Origin: Deltaproteobacteria bacterium
GTDB taxonomy: Bacteria > Desulfobacterota > Desulfobulbia > Desulfobulbales > Desulfocapsaceae
Length of the DNA: 9,418 nucleotides
Assembly (NCBI GenBank): GCA_021779275.1
Contig: JAJYAX010000036.1
Coordinates: 1-9,418 of the forward strand
Direction of reading: 5' to 3'
Shown here: positions 1 to 6,159 of the stretch, piece by piece
How the letters are laid out: every line of letters begins with the position of its first letter
Numbering within the stretch: position 1 is the stretch's first letter
The notes under the pieces: generated by a model
Database searches by the model: none
The model's input: only the letters and a program-made list of their open reading frames with translations
What the model was told of the DNA's origin: nothing
Program-made: the position numbers and the translations under genes

Positions 1-2467
1 TGATATTGTCGGCGGTGGATGAGGGCGAATATCCGCCGACCTGGCCGCCATCTGCAAAACTGAAGAATGATATGATGTTTTTTAATAGGCTGCCAAAGTT
101 AAAGCCGCTGCTCGTGCCTGCCAGCGTATCGTTCTTCGGGGCAGAACTTGAGCTCCCAAACAACCCTGATTTTTTCAGGGTATCTAAGATCATTTCTTTC
201 AGGATAATCTGTGCCAGCCAGTCGACAATCGATTTGGCCATCGCTGCAAAGGCCTGGCCCGCAGTCTTGCTGCCGGAGATCATATCCGAAAAGGCGGTGC
301 TGAAAGCGCTGGACAGCCGATCAGCGACCTCATTGCCGATTTTATACATCATCTCGGCATCAGATTGCATGGTGATCATGGAGTCCTTAAAACCCAGCTC
401 CAGCGCTGCTCCCATGTCATTGCCGCTTTTGACCAGCTTCTCGTAGCCCTCCTTGGCGGTGATCGCCCCCGAGGCCATGGCCTCTTGCACCGCAGACCGG
501 TACTCGGCCACGGTCTGCGCGTTCTCCCGCCAGCCCTCGCCTATCTCGTTTAAGCGCAGGGTGGCCAGAGTCCGCCGTCCTTCCTGTTCAACGGTCTGCA
601 GGGCGTTTCTCAGGCCGAGCAGTTCAGAGCGGGCCTTGAGGATATTGGAGGGGTCGACGGTATCGCCCGCCGCCTCCATGGCCGCGATCTCCTGTTTCTT
701 CAGGTTGATCCGTTCCTGAGCAATCTGACGGTCGGCGGCCAGCTGGGCCTGTCCCCTGGCCAGCATGGTGGGCAACCGCTGAGCATCGAGCTTGTCCATC
801 TCCAGGTTCAGGATCTTCTCCTCGCTGAGGGCCATCAGCCGCGACGAGTTGATCTTGACCTGTAGGGTCTGGCGCTGGACCAGCAGGGCGTTGACTTTGG
901 CCTCCAGCTTCTCGCGTTCGGTATCCGCCTCCTTGCCGGGAAGTTTTCCGGAGGGAATAGTCGCCAGCAGCTCGCGATACTTGGCTATCTCGGCATCAAG
1001 CAGTGCTATCTTCTCCGATCCGGCCCCGACTCTTTCCTTCTCAGAGGTCAGGAGCTGATTCTGGTAGTCCAAGACCTTCTGTATTGATCCCAGCTCGTAG
1101 GCCTTATTCATGTTGCCGATCTCGGCCTCGACCCGTTTAACCTGGAGTTCAAAGGCCGCCCACGACTTCTTGGCCGCGATTAGGGGATCGGTCGTGCTCT
1201 TGCCTTGAACCTTGGATCCCGCCAGGATCTCGGCCGCACTCTTCTTTTTTTCTTCCTGCTCGGCCAGGTAGGCCTTCCTCTTTTTATCCGAGGCGGCAAT
1301 GATAGCCTCGACGGATGTGATATTGGCGTTGCGTTCAGCCAAAATTGTGTCGATGGCCTCAAGCCTGGCCTGGCCGATATTCTTTTCCTGATCGATCTGT
1401 CGCTGCTGGGCAGCCTCTATCGTATCATCGGTAAATACCGCCTTCAGTGTATCCCTGATCCCCTCTGCCCTGGCCTTGGCTGTGTATCCGAACGCGCCTA
1501 TCTCCACCGCTGTGATATCCAGGAACGCCTTGACGTTCTGTGGAAAGTGCAAGAAGGCCTCTTGCAGGATGTCGATGGCAGAGGTGCCGTTGACCTGCAT
1601 ATCGGAAAATCCCTTCTTGATCTCGGCAAAGATCTCAGAAAAGCTCTTCTTCCAGCCGGAAAAGGAGACGGACACCGCCTCCATATAGCCAGGAAGCTGT
1701 CCGGAGACGATCTCGGTATTCAGTTCCTCCAGCACACCTATCGCCTTGCGCACACCATCGGCTATCAGGTCGCCGGTGCCTGATCGTGATATATTCAAAA
1801 AAAGCTTATTCCACTCGTCTCCCAGGTTCGACAACGCCCCATCCAACGTCTTCATCCTGTTGGCCATGGCGCTGCCGAAGTTATTCTCGCCCAGCTTGAT
1901 CAGGTATCCCTCGATCTCCGAGGCATTGTTCTTTACCTTGGTGGTTACGCCCCGAAAGGTGAAGGCAATGGTGTCTCCCTGGTTCTTGGCCTTAATCCCG
2001 AACTCTTTCAGGCGTTCGAACTCTCCGGTGGCGGCGTCGGCCACTGCCTCGACCATCTGCATCAATCCCTTTCCCAGGGCGGCCGAGGTATTGCCGTAAC
2101 TGGTCATGGCCCGGAGCGATGGGTCAAGTCCATAGTTTACCAGTTTGACAAAGGCGCCGGTCACCTGTTGCAGGTCATATGGGGTATCGGCGGCGAACTG
2201 CTGCAGGGCGTCGAAGGCCAGAGCCGCCTTTTCTGCGGTCCCTGTGGCGGTGATCAGCCCGGCGTTGAGCTTGTCGAATTCCCGGGAGACCTCAACCAGC
2301 TTCTTCAGTCCGGCCGCCGCCGAGACGGTGGCCAGTAGAGGAGCCAGCAGGCCGGTTACCGTTTTGGTCAGCCCGGCAATCGAAGATTCCGCCCCCTGGA
2401 TCCCGGACTTCAAACCCCTGTCCACCGCCGTCAGGATGATCTCGACTTTTGAAGAGTTGCCGCCCAT
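1..2467 (-). CDS. Phage tail tape measure protein (partial, runs off left edge)
   Basis: This protein spans the tail tube lumen, sets tail length and probably helps DNA passage. The frame is open without a stop for 822 codons from ATG 2467, which has an AGGTGA ribosome site five bases upstream. Residues about 60-220 carry the usual N-terminal tape-measure block, including TPYDLQQVTGAFVKL and DAATGEFERLKEFGIKA. The middle, about 380-640, is Lys/Glu/Gln-rich and helical. Residues about 685-770 resemble the lambda-type C-terminal tape-measure domain (SDMISGSKTAGQAFAAMAKS). The last visible residues, FADGGQVGGYSPSSTADNI, match the Gly-rich motif commonly near the end of these proteins, so little is probably missing. 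It follows the tail chaperone directly, the standard order. The lambda-like C-terminus suggests a long tail tube, but sheath and tube genes are outside the window. Confidence 0.95.
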   Translation of the reverse strand, partial: MGGNSSKVEIILTAVDRGLKSGIQGAESSIAGLTKTVTGLLAPLLATVSAAAGLKKLVEVSREFDKLNAGLITATGTAEKAALAFDALQQFAADTPYDLQQVTGAFVKLVNYGLDPSLRAMTSYGNTSAALGKGLMQMVEAVADAATGEFERLKEFGIKAKNQGDTIAFTFRGVTTKVKNNASEIEGYLIKLGENNFGSAMANRMKTLDGALSNLGDEWNKLFLNISRSGTGDLIADGVRKAIGVLEELNTEIVSGQLPGYMEAVSVSFSGWKKSFSEIFAEIKKGFSDMQVNGTSAIDILQEAFLHFPQNVKAFLDITAVEIGAFGYTAKARAEGIRDTLKAVFTDDTIEAAQQRQIDQEKNIGQARLEAIDTILAERNANITSVEAIIAASDKKRKAYLAEQEEKKKSAAEILAGSKVQGKSTTDPLIAAKKSWAAFELQVKRVEAEIGNMNKAYELGSIQKVLDYQNQLLTSEKERVGAGSEKIALLDAEIAKYRELLATIPSGKLPGKEADTEREKLEAKVNALLVQRQTLQVKINSSRLMALSEEKILNLEMDKLDAQRLPTMLARGQAQLAADRQIAQERINLKKQEIAAMEAAGDTVDPSNILKARSELLGLRNALQTVEQEGRRTLATLRLNEIGEGWRENAQTVAEYRSAVQEAMASGAITAKEGYEKLVKSGNDMGAALELGFKDSMITMQSDAEMMYKIGNEVADRLSSAFSTAFSDMISGSKTAGQAFAAMAKSIVDWLAQIILKEMILDTLKKSGLFGSSSSAPKNDTLAGTSSGFNFGSLLKNIISFFSFADGGQVGGYSPSSTADNI

Positions 2468-2468
2468 A

Positions 2469-2648
2469 TTATTCACCTATGAGGGTCTTTAATGCTGTTA
2501 AAAAAAAAGAATATCCGTAGTCCCAGACTACTGGACCGTGTCCATGTTGAATAAGGCAGCAGATCGCCTGATCGAACCCTGCACCGCCTCCTTGACGGCC
2601 TCCATCAGCGCCTGATCCAGCCCGATCCGGCGCGTCGTTTCCAAAAAA
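2469..2648 (-). other. Probable -1 programmed frameshift site and extension of the tail chaperone
   Basis: At 2648-2642 the chaperone frame contains the heptamer T TTT TTG in the correct phase for -1 slippage (codons TCT TTT TTG). The -1 frame is then open for 57 codons and stops at TAA 2471-2469, one base before the tape measure ATG. It ends with protein-like sequence, GHGPVVWDYGYSFFLTALK. The predicted products are 117 aa (no shift) and about 137 aa (shifted). Tail chaperones upstream of tape measure genes are known to use such frameshifts (lambda G/GT; Mu uses -2). The heptamer and open frame are seen directly; use of the shift is inferred. Confidence 0.5.
2500..2531 (-). terminator. Hairpin plus T9 run between chaperone and tape measure genes
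   Basis: On the minus strand GTAGTC-TGG-GACTAC (2531-2517) forms a 6-bp stem with a 3-base loop. Eight bases later comes a run of nine T (2508-2500). The stem overlaps the chaperone TAG stop. The gap between stem and T run is longer than in a classical intrinsic terminator, so partial attenuation, or no function, is possible. Confidence 0.3.
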
Positions 2649-2881
2649 GAGTTATTGGCCTCCTTGAAAGCGGTCCATAGCTCATCGATCTCAGAGGGGT
2701 ACATATCCAGCAGATCGTTTTCTGTAATACCAGGGCAGGCAATAGACAGCAGGTCTTGATATTGCGAGAGCGTATCCTTCTCAGTATCCTGATTGTTTAC
2801 CAGCTCCCAGATTTCTCGAACCTTCAGCTCACACACAACGAAGGTCTGATCGCCAATTTTTACGCTTTTTGTTTTCTGCAT
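2528..2881 (-). CDS. Phage tail assembly chaperone (GpG-like)
   Basis: This 117-residue protein starts at ATG 2881 with AAAGG seven bases upstream. A GTG at 2890 in the same frame would add three residues but has a poorer site. The sequence is acidic and mostly helical, with an early beta-type stretch (VKIGDQTFVVCELKVREIWEL) and a central ENDLLDMYPSEIDELWTAF segment. Size, fold pattern and position directly before the tape measure gene fit the tail assembly chaperones that coat the tape measure protein before tube polymerisation. The call rests on position and pattern more than a recognised signature. The gene lies 15 bp after the 97-aa gene and probably makes a second, longer product through a -1 frameshift. 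Confidence 0.75.
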   Translation of the reverse strand: MQKTKSVKIGDQTFVVCELKVREIWELVNNQDTEKDTLSQYQDLLSIACPGITENDLLDMYPSEIDELWTAFKEANNSFLETTRRIGLDQALMEAVKEAVQGSIRRSAALFNMDTVQ

Positions 2882-2896
2882 TTCCTTCACCTTTAT

Positions 2897-3190
2897 TTAA
2901 GGATTTTTTTGCACTTCCAATGCGGTCTTGATATAGTCCTCTTCGGATACGCCGAGAAGACGACAGATCTTTCTCTCGTCGGCATTCAAAGCCCGGCCCT
3001 GGCCTCCTGATTGATTCCAATTCAGTCCGGATGCATCCCCGGTACCCGAACCAGTCTTGAGAGCCTCATCTTCCAGTACGGTCTTGAGATAGTCCTCTTC
3101 AGGTACACCGAGGGCCGCACAGATCTTTCGTTCGTCGGCATTCAAGGCCCTGTTTCCTCTTCCAACCTGTGTTCCCGTTGTCCTATTCAT
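2897..3190 (-). CDS. Small phage protein with a duplicated ALNADERKIC...EEDY motif
   Basis: This is a 97-residue protein from ATG 3190 with AAGGAG nine bases upstream. It consists almost entirely of two copies of a 27-residue motif, at residues 14-40 and 66-92, joined by a Gly/Ser/Asn-rich linker. Each copy reads RALNADERKIC, then LGV.EEDY.KT. From memory, similar short motifs (L..DE..IC..LG...EDFLK) occur at the C-termini of Mu-like protease/scaffold proteins and a few other phage proteins, where they may be peptide-binding modules; this recall needs a database check. The role is unknown. Its place between a terminator and the tail chaperone, in the same direction, suggests a tail or assembly function. 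Confidence 0.8.
   Translation of the reverse strand: MNRTTGTQVGRGNRALNADERKICAALGVPEEDYLKTVLEDEALKTGSGTGDASGLNWNQSGGQGRALNADERKICRLLGVSEEDYIKTALEVQKNP
2915..2995 (-). repeat. Intragenic direct repeat, copy 2 (27 codons)
   Basis: This segment encodes residues 66-92 of the 97-aa protein. It is clearly similar at DNA level to 3071-3151, with a constant offset of 156 bp (52 codons), including the shared string TCGTCGGCATTCAA. The DNA similarity suggests a fairly recent internal duplication. Confidence 0.85.
3071..3151 (-). repeat. Intragenic direct repeat, copy 1 (27 codons)
   Basis: This segment encodes residues 14-40 of the 97-aa protein and is the partner of 2915-2995. Differences between the copies are mostly conservative or third-position changes. 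Confidence 0.85.
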
Positions 3191-3228
3191 GGTTTTCTGC
3201 TCCTTGTTCCCTTCTGGTCAGATAATTT

Positions 3229-3276
3229 AAAAATGGTGATGGGGGGCCAACCCACAGAAGTTGGGGGACCATCACC
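3229..3276 (-). terminator. Likely intrinsic terminator after the coiled-coil gene
   Basis: On the minus strand GGTGATGG (3276-3269) pairs with CCATCACC (3242-3235). An inner CCAAC/GTTGG stem adds 5 bp beyond an internal loop. The hairpin is followed at once by ATTTTTAAATT. It lies 150 bp downstream of the coiled-coil gene and 39 bp before the 97-aa gene. The tail genes beyond it would therefore need read-through, antitermination or their own promoter. Confidence 0.6.
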
Positions 3277-3328
3277 TGATCCCGCCGATTAGATAGGAGG
3301 TACCTTGATTCTTTGAAAAAGCCTGGGC

Positions 3329-3363
3329 CATATAACAATGGAAGCCACAAGGATTGTTATATG
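3329..3363. repeat. Perfect 11-bp inverted repeat, possible regulator site
   Basis: CATATAACAAT (3329-3339) and ATTGTTATATG (3353-3363) are perfect inverted copies 13 bases apart. The site is in the non-coding gap between the coiled-coil gene and the 97-aa gene. AT-rich arms containing TTAT/ATAA with this spacing resemble the dyad sites bound by Mor/C-type activators, but no convincing -10 was located. It could also form an RNA hairpin after the coiled-coil stop codon. Confidence 0.6.
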
Positions 3364-3425
3364 TCTCTTCCAGAAAACCAAGGAACTGTCTTACCGGGAC
3401 CGGCCAGCCCGACAGACAGCGCTCT

Positions 3426-4434
3426 TTAAGATACCTTGATTCCGAGCTTGCTCAGCCGTTCCAACTCCCCATCCAGGGCGACCTGGGGATCAGTGTCCCA
3501 ATACCGGAAGAGAATCCCCGGCATGTCTCCGCACTCTTTAGATCGACAGACATCCAGGGCAAAGGAGGGTATTTGAATGTTCGTGGTATACGATCCGAGG
3601 ATATTGATTTGAGAACCGAATTTATTACGCAAGGTGGACAGGGAGATAATCCGCATAAAAAGATCTGACACCTGCCCGGCGATAGCTGTATAATCCTTTC
3701 CGGCTCTCTCAATATCCTGATCAAGGTAATTAACAAGGCCGTCATGGAAATTCTGTCTTGCAATGGACAGTTTCATTTCCGTTTGTTCTTTCTTTCTGTT
3801 CAGACCTGCAATGGTTTGAGATGTGGCTATGATGGCTTCAACCTGTTTTTCATGCAGGTCTTCTTCCCTGGCTATCTGCTGTTCAAGACTTTTGAGCTTT
3901 TCAGGATCTCCCTGTATTCCACTTGCAATGTCGGCCAGCAGGTTCTCTTTTTCCTCCATCAGAGAAGAGAGTGGACTATCCTCCCCGTGTTCGGCTTCGT
4001 CGTTTTTCTGAGCTTCAAGATCAATGGTATTTTCCAGGCTCTCAATCCGTTCCTCCAGATCTACATATATAGCCTGGAGAACGAGAAGTTCTTTGACAGA
4101 AATTTTCTGATCAAAAGATGCAAGTTGCTCGGTCAAGTCACCAATTTCCTTGCGCAACGCATCTTCTTTTTCTTTGGCGTTGGTCAATTCAACCGTTATT
4201 TCATCAAATTTTTTCTTGTAATTGAAATAGTCTTCTTTTTTTCTCTCCGAAAGCGCCGCCAGGCTACCGCCGCCACGACTAATCAAGCTCTCCATCCTCA
4301 CCTGCCAGTCTGCAGCTTCAATACCCATAGGCCGCCATAGGCCGTCTGTCAGGGAGTCGACCAAGTCCGGCTTTAAGCGCCTGTATCTTTTCTTCAATGG
4401 CCCTCTTTTTCTCAAACACTATTCCTTTTGTCAT
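3426..4434 (-). CDS. Long coiled-coil phage protein, 5' end frameshifted by a 10-bp duplication
   Basis: The natural start is ATG 4434, which has AGGAGG five bases upstream. From it the frame stops after 38 codons at TGA 4320-4318. A second frame is open from 4418 to TAA 3426 and encodes about 330 residues. The two frames meet in a tandem CCATAGGCCG duplication (4325-4344). Removing one copy joins them exactly and gives an intact 332-aa protein. Residues about 60-245 are Lys/Glu/Leu-rich heptad-like coiled coil (for example LTNAKEKEDALRKEIGDLTE). The C-terminal 80 residues look globular (SQINILGSYTTNIQIPSF). I do not recognise the family. As written, full-length product needs frameshifting or initiation at TTG 4415, which has AAAGGA seven bases upstream. 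It lies directly after mor in the same direction, so it is probably Mor-controlled. Confidence 0.8.
4325..4344. repeat. 10-bp tandem duplication (CCATAGGCCG x2) causing a frameshift
   Basis: Two adjacent exact copies of CCATAGGCCG occupy 4325-4334 and 4335-4344. Ten bases is not a multiple of three, so the extra copy shifts the coiled-coil gene into a frame that ends at TGA 4320-4318. With one copy the strong-start frame continues directly into the long frame (RRPMGIEAADW). Confidence 0.95.
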
Positions 4435-4493
4435 ATGCTCCTCCTGTTTGCGTTTTCCTGTGATGATCTCGCCCGGAATCTCTGCCTGCCTTT

Positions 4494-4796
4494 TCAATCG
4501 CTTTCAGGGCTCCCGAGTATTGCCCGTATCTGCCTGTTTGATAGACGGTACTTTCCGACCAGGGCGGCTACGGGCTCGCCGTGACCGTAGGCCTCGCGGA
4601 TCTCCCGGTTACGTTTCTTCCGGACCAGATGATCAAGGCCGCATATATAAATCAGACTTCCCTGGAATCTCCGGACAAGCTTGACGGTGTTGTCGACTCC
4701 GATCTCTTCGGCAATCCCCTGCAGGTCTCCAGGCAGATCTTCCGCCCTGGGGATGAGTTCCCGAGGAATTTCGGCCAAACTGTTGTTCATGCTCAT
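4494..4796 (-). CDS. mor: Mor-family late transcription activator
   Basis: Mor/C-type proteins bind as dimers upstream of middle or late phage promoters and recruit RNA polymerase. This 100-residue protein shows the family pattern: LPGDLQGIAEEIG (residues 21-33), the dimerisation strand FQGSLIYI (44-51), HLVRKKRNREI (56-66), and the C-terminal helix-turn-helix EPVAALVGKYRLSNRQIRAIL (74-94). The start ATG 4796 follows GAGG by five bases; GTG 4802 and ATG 4790 are alternatives. It stops 59 bp before the coiled-coil gene and heads the leftward block, so it probably activates late or tail transcription in cis. Mu Mor is 129 aa, so this is a short member. The frame is also open upstream without ATG back to TAA 5054. 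Confidence 0.9.
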   Translation of the reverse strand: MSMNNSLAEIPRELIPRAEDLPGDLQGIAEEIGVDNTVKLVRRFQGSLIYICGLDHLVRKKRNREIREAYGHGEPVAALVGKYRLSNRQIRAILGSPESD

Positions 4797-5179
4797 CGGC
4801 ACCTCAAATCCGGCTATGAAATTGACATATCCTTCGTTCCATGCGCTGTTATGATGTTGTACTTCATCAAACGCTTTCCGGACCAGATGCAGTCTTGCAG
4901 TGATGGGATTTCGAGGAATGATTTGGAAGAGCGGGACGGTCCTGGAAAGGAGTACCCAACATACTGATCGGAAGGATCGGGTGAGAAGAGAGGAAAATGA
5001 GAGAACAGGGCCAAAAGGCGAAAAACGGCGAGAACGCCCCGTGATCGAATTTTAAGAGGTGGGGCTGTCACGATGGACGCAGGAGCACCCTTTCGTTCAA
5101 TACAGAAGATTCTAAAGATATTTTAAACGGGGTTCCGTGTTTTGGGGATGCGGTGAAATTCTGTTGATTTGGGAATGGT

Positions 5180-5200
5180 GGGTGGGTGGTGGGTGGTGGG
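5180..5200 (+). other. Predicted G-quadruplex motif
   Basis: Four GGG runs lie within 21 bases on the plus strand (5180-5182, 5184-5186, 5191-5193, 5198-5200), separated by loops of 1, 4 and 4 bases. This meets the usual G3 quadruplex rule with short loops. The loops repeat the unit TGGTGGG. It abuts the hairpin at 5199-5229. Confidence 0.75.
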
Positions 5201-5229
5201 TCAGAAACGAAGCCGTTTCGTTTTTGACC
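5199..5229. repeat. 13-bp inverted repeat (hairpin) downstream of the repressor gene
   Basis: GGTCAGAAACGAA (5199-5211) pairs with TTCGTTTTTGACC (5217-5229) across a 5-base loop, with one G-T wobble in plus-strand RNA. No T run follows it in the leftward direction. It may be an end or transposase site, an operator, or an RNA structure. Confidence 0.65.
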
Positions 5230-5246
5230 GGGAGAATTTGGTGCGC

Positions 5247-5278
5247 GTCAAATCTCCCCCCACGGGGAGAGATTTGAC
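5247..5278. terminator. Strong hairpin just after the repressor stop
   Basis: GTCAAATCTC (5247-5256) pairs perfectly with GAGATTTGAC (5269-5278). An inner CCCC/GGGG stem closes a 3-base CAC loop with one bulged A. It starts 14 bp downstream of the leftward repressor stop, where a terminator is expected. There is no T tract, so termination by this hairpin alone is uncertain; it may protect the transcript end or be a protein-binding dyad. Confidence 0.4.
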
Positions 5279-5292
5279 AGGTCTGGGTACAA

Positions 5293-5997
5293 TCAGATAG
5301 ATAAATTAAAAAGTCGCTTTGATTTGGTTTGAAGAAGATCAATTTTCGATTGATCTCCAACAAATTCCTCATAAAGAATTGCTATTATTTCAGCTTTTTT
5401 CTCGGGAGAGAGTTCCTTTTGGTACTCCTTGGAAAGGCCTTCAATTAACTCTATTATCTCTCTCAACAATGTACTTTTTAAAACACATACGGGTGATGCG
5501 ATTACCACACTTTCATTACATCGTGATGATTCTTGTTCTATTGGCATACTGCTTCGCTTAACTGCTTCAAAATCATAATATGCAATTTTAGTACAAAGCT
5601 CATATAATTCTAGGTCAGATAGCATATCATTCCCTACAATATACCCAACCAGCCTCTCTGGTGTAATACTAAGACCAGCCGTTTCTATAACCTCTTGAGC
5701 CTTCTCTATATTAGAAAGATTGCTCAATCGACCTCGAAGCTCTTCATGCGCTTTGAAATAACCGGGTGAAGGCATTGGGCCTTCACCCTCGATTAACCAA
5801 GATGGAGTAATAGCTTCATTATCTATTATTTTGCAGAGTTTTAAAACAAATCCTACATCTGGCAGACTCTCTTCCTTTTCATAACGTACCAAAGTGTTTT
5901 TGTGAATTCCAAGTTTCTTAGCAAATGACGGAAGAGACTCCCCACCTCTCAAGTATCTAATCCTGTTACCTATTCCAATAACCCAATTTTCTTCCAT
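5293..5997 (-). CDS. CI-type phage repressor (XRE helix-turn-helix)
   Basis: This is the probable lysogeny repressor, 234 aa from ATG 5997 (GGAG nine bases upstream). ATG 6036 would add 13 residues but has a weak site and overlaps an operator arm. Residues about 9-58 form an XRE helix-turn-helix: GNRIRYLRGGESLPSFAKKLG, then IHKNTLVRYEKEESLPD. It is followed by PSWLIEGEGPM (65-75), common after the DNA-binding domain in phage repressors. There is no S24 peptidase domain or self-cleavage site. The C-terminus (LSPEKKAEIIAILYEEF) resembles the tail end of other Mu-like repressors. It is transcribed away from ner, like Mu c. The gene is visibly more AT-rich than the tail genes. Induction would not be by RecA-stimulated self-cleavage. 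Confidence 0.88.
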   Translation of the reverse strand: MEENWVIGIGNRIRYLRGGESLPSFAKKLGIHKNTLVRYEKEESLPDVGFVLKLCKIIDNEAITPSWLIEGEGPMPSPGYFKAHEELRGRLSNLSNIEKAQEVIETAGLSITPERLVGYIVGNDMLSDLELYELCTKIAYYDFEAVKRSSMPIEQESSRCNESVVIASPVCVLKSTLLREIIELIEGLSKEYQKELSPEKKAEIIAILYEEFVGDQSKIDLLQTKSKRLFNLSI

Positions 5998-6034
5998 CGC
6001 GAACAACTCCACGGGTAAGACAAAAATATGTTCC

Positions 6035-6078
6035 ATAGCACCATATAATTTGTTGCATAAAACATATTACGGTGCTAT
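6035..6078. promoter_or_regulatory. Operator region with 8-bp inverted repeat between repressor and ner
   Basis: ATAGCACC (6035-6042) and GGTGCTAT (6071-6078) are perfect inverted copies with centres 36 bp apart; similarity extends a few bases (each followed by N-TA). They flank an AT-rich core. A leftward -10 candidate TAATAT (6070-6065, minus strand) sits beside the right arm, and a rightward TTGCAT lies within the core. This is the expected place for repressor and Ner binding. Exact promoter boxes are uncertain. Confidence 0.6.
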
Positions 6079-6125
6079 TCCTATTCCATACAGGACAACA
6101 GCTAGACCATTAACACCCTAAAAAA

Positions 6126-6141
6126 ATCAGCAAAAGCTGAT
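6126..6141 (-). terminator. Small hairpin in the ner leader, T-rich on the minus strand
   Basis: ATCAGC-AAAA-GCTGAT is a perfect 6-bp stem with a 4-base loop. Read leftward it is followed by a run of T, like a short intrinsic terminator facing the repressor promoter. Read rightward it is a leader hairpin just before the ner ribosome site AGGAG (6148-6152). Confidence 0.4.
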
Positions 6142-6159
6142 AAAAACAGGAGAAACAAA

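Larger units (their letters stand above)
4797..5292. other. Gene-poor interval between repressor and mor
   Basis: No reading frame here has both a credible start and protein-like content. An 85-codon minus-strand frame (5071-4814) has a poor composition and no good ribosome site. The mor frame stays open from 5051 and contains plausible coding sequence only near 4918-4797 (NPITARLHLVRKAFDEVQ, then FIAGFEV), with no ATG, GTG or TTG before mor itself. The right half holds a G-rich tract and two hairpins, listed separately. The interval should include the mor promoter, but I could not assign -35 and -10 boxes. Confidence 0.6.

Noticed and set aside
2915..3151. Possible CRISPR-like direct repeats
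   Set aside because: Only two copies, about 81 bp long and in frame within one gene; this is a protein-coding duplication.
3354..3668. 104-codon plus-strand frame
   Set aside because: Mostly antisense to the C-terminal part of the coiled-coil gene, without a supported start.
4581..4967. 128-codon plus-strand frame antisense to mor
   Set aside because: It is the complement of the clear mor coding sequence and has no recognisable domain or ribosome site.
4996..5043. Short plus-strand frame after AGAGAGGAAA
   Set aside because: Only 15 codons, no neighbours in the same direction and no recognisable peptide.
4814..5071. 85-codon minus-strand frame upstream of mor
   Set aside because: It has no good ribosome site, a low-complexity Ser/Pro/Phe-rich start, and competes with a more protein-like frame over its last third.
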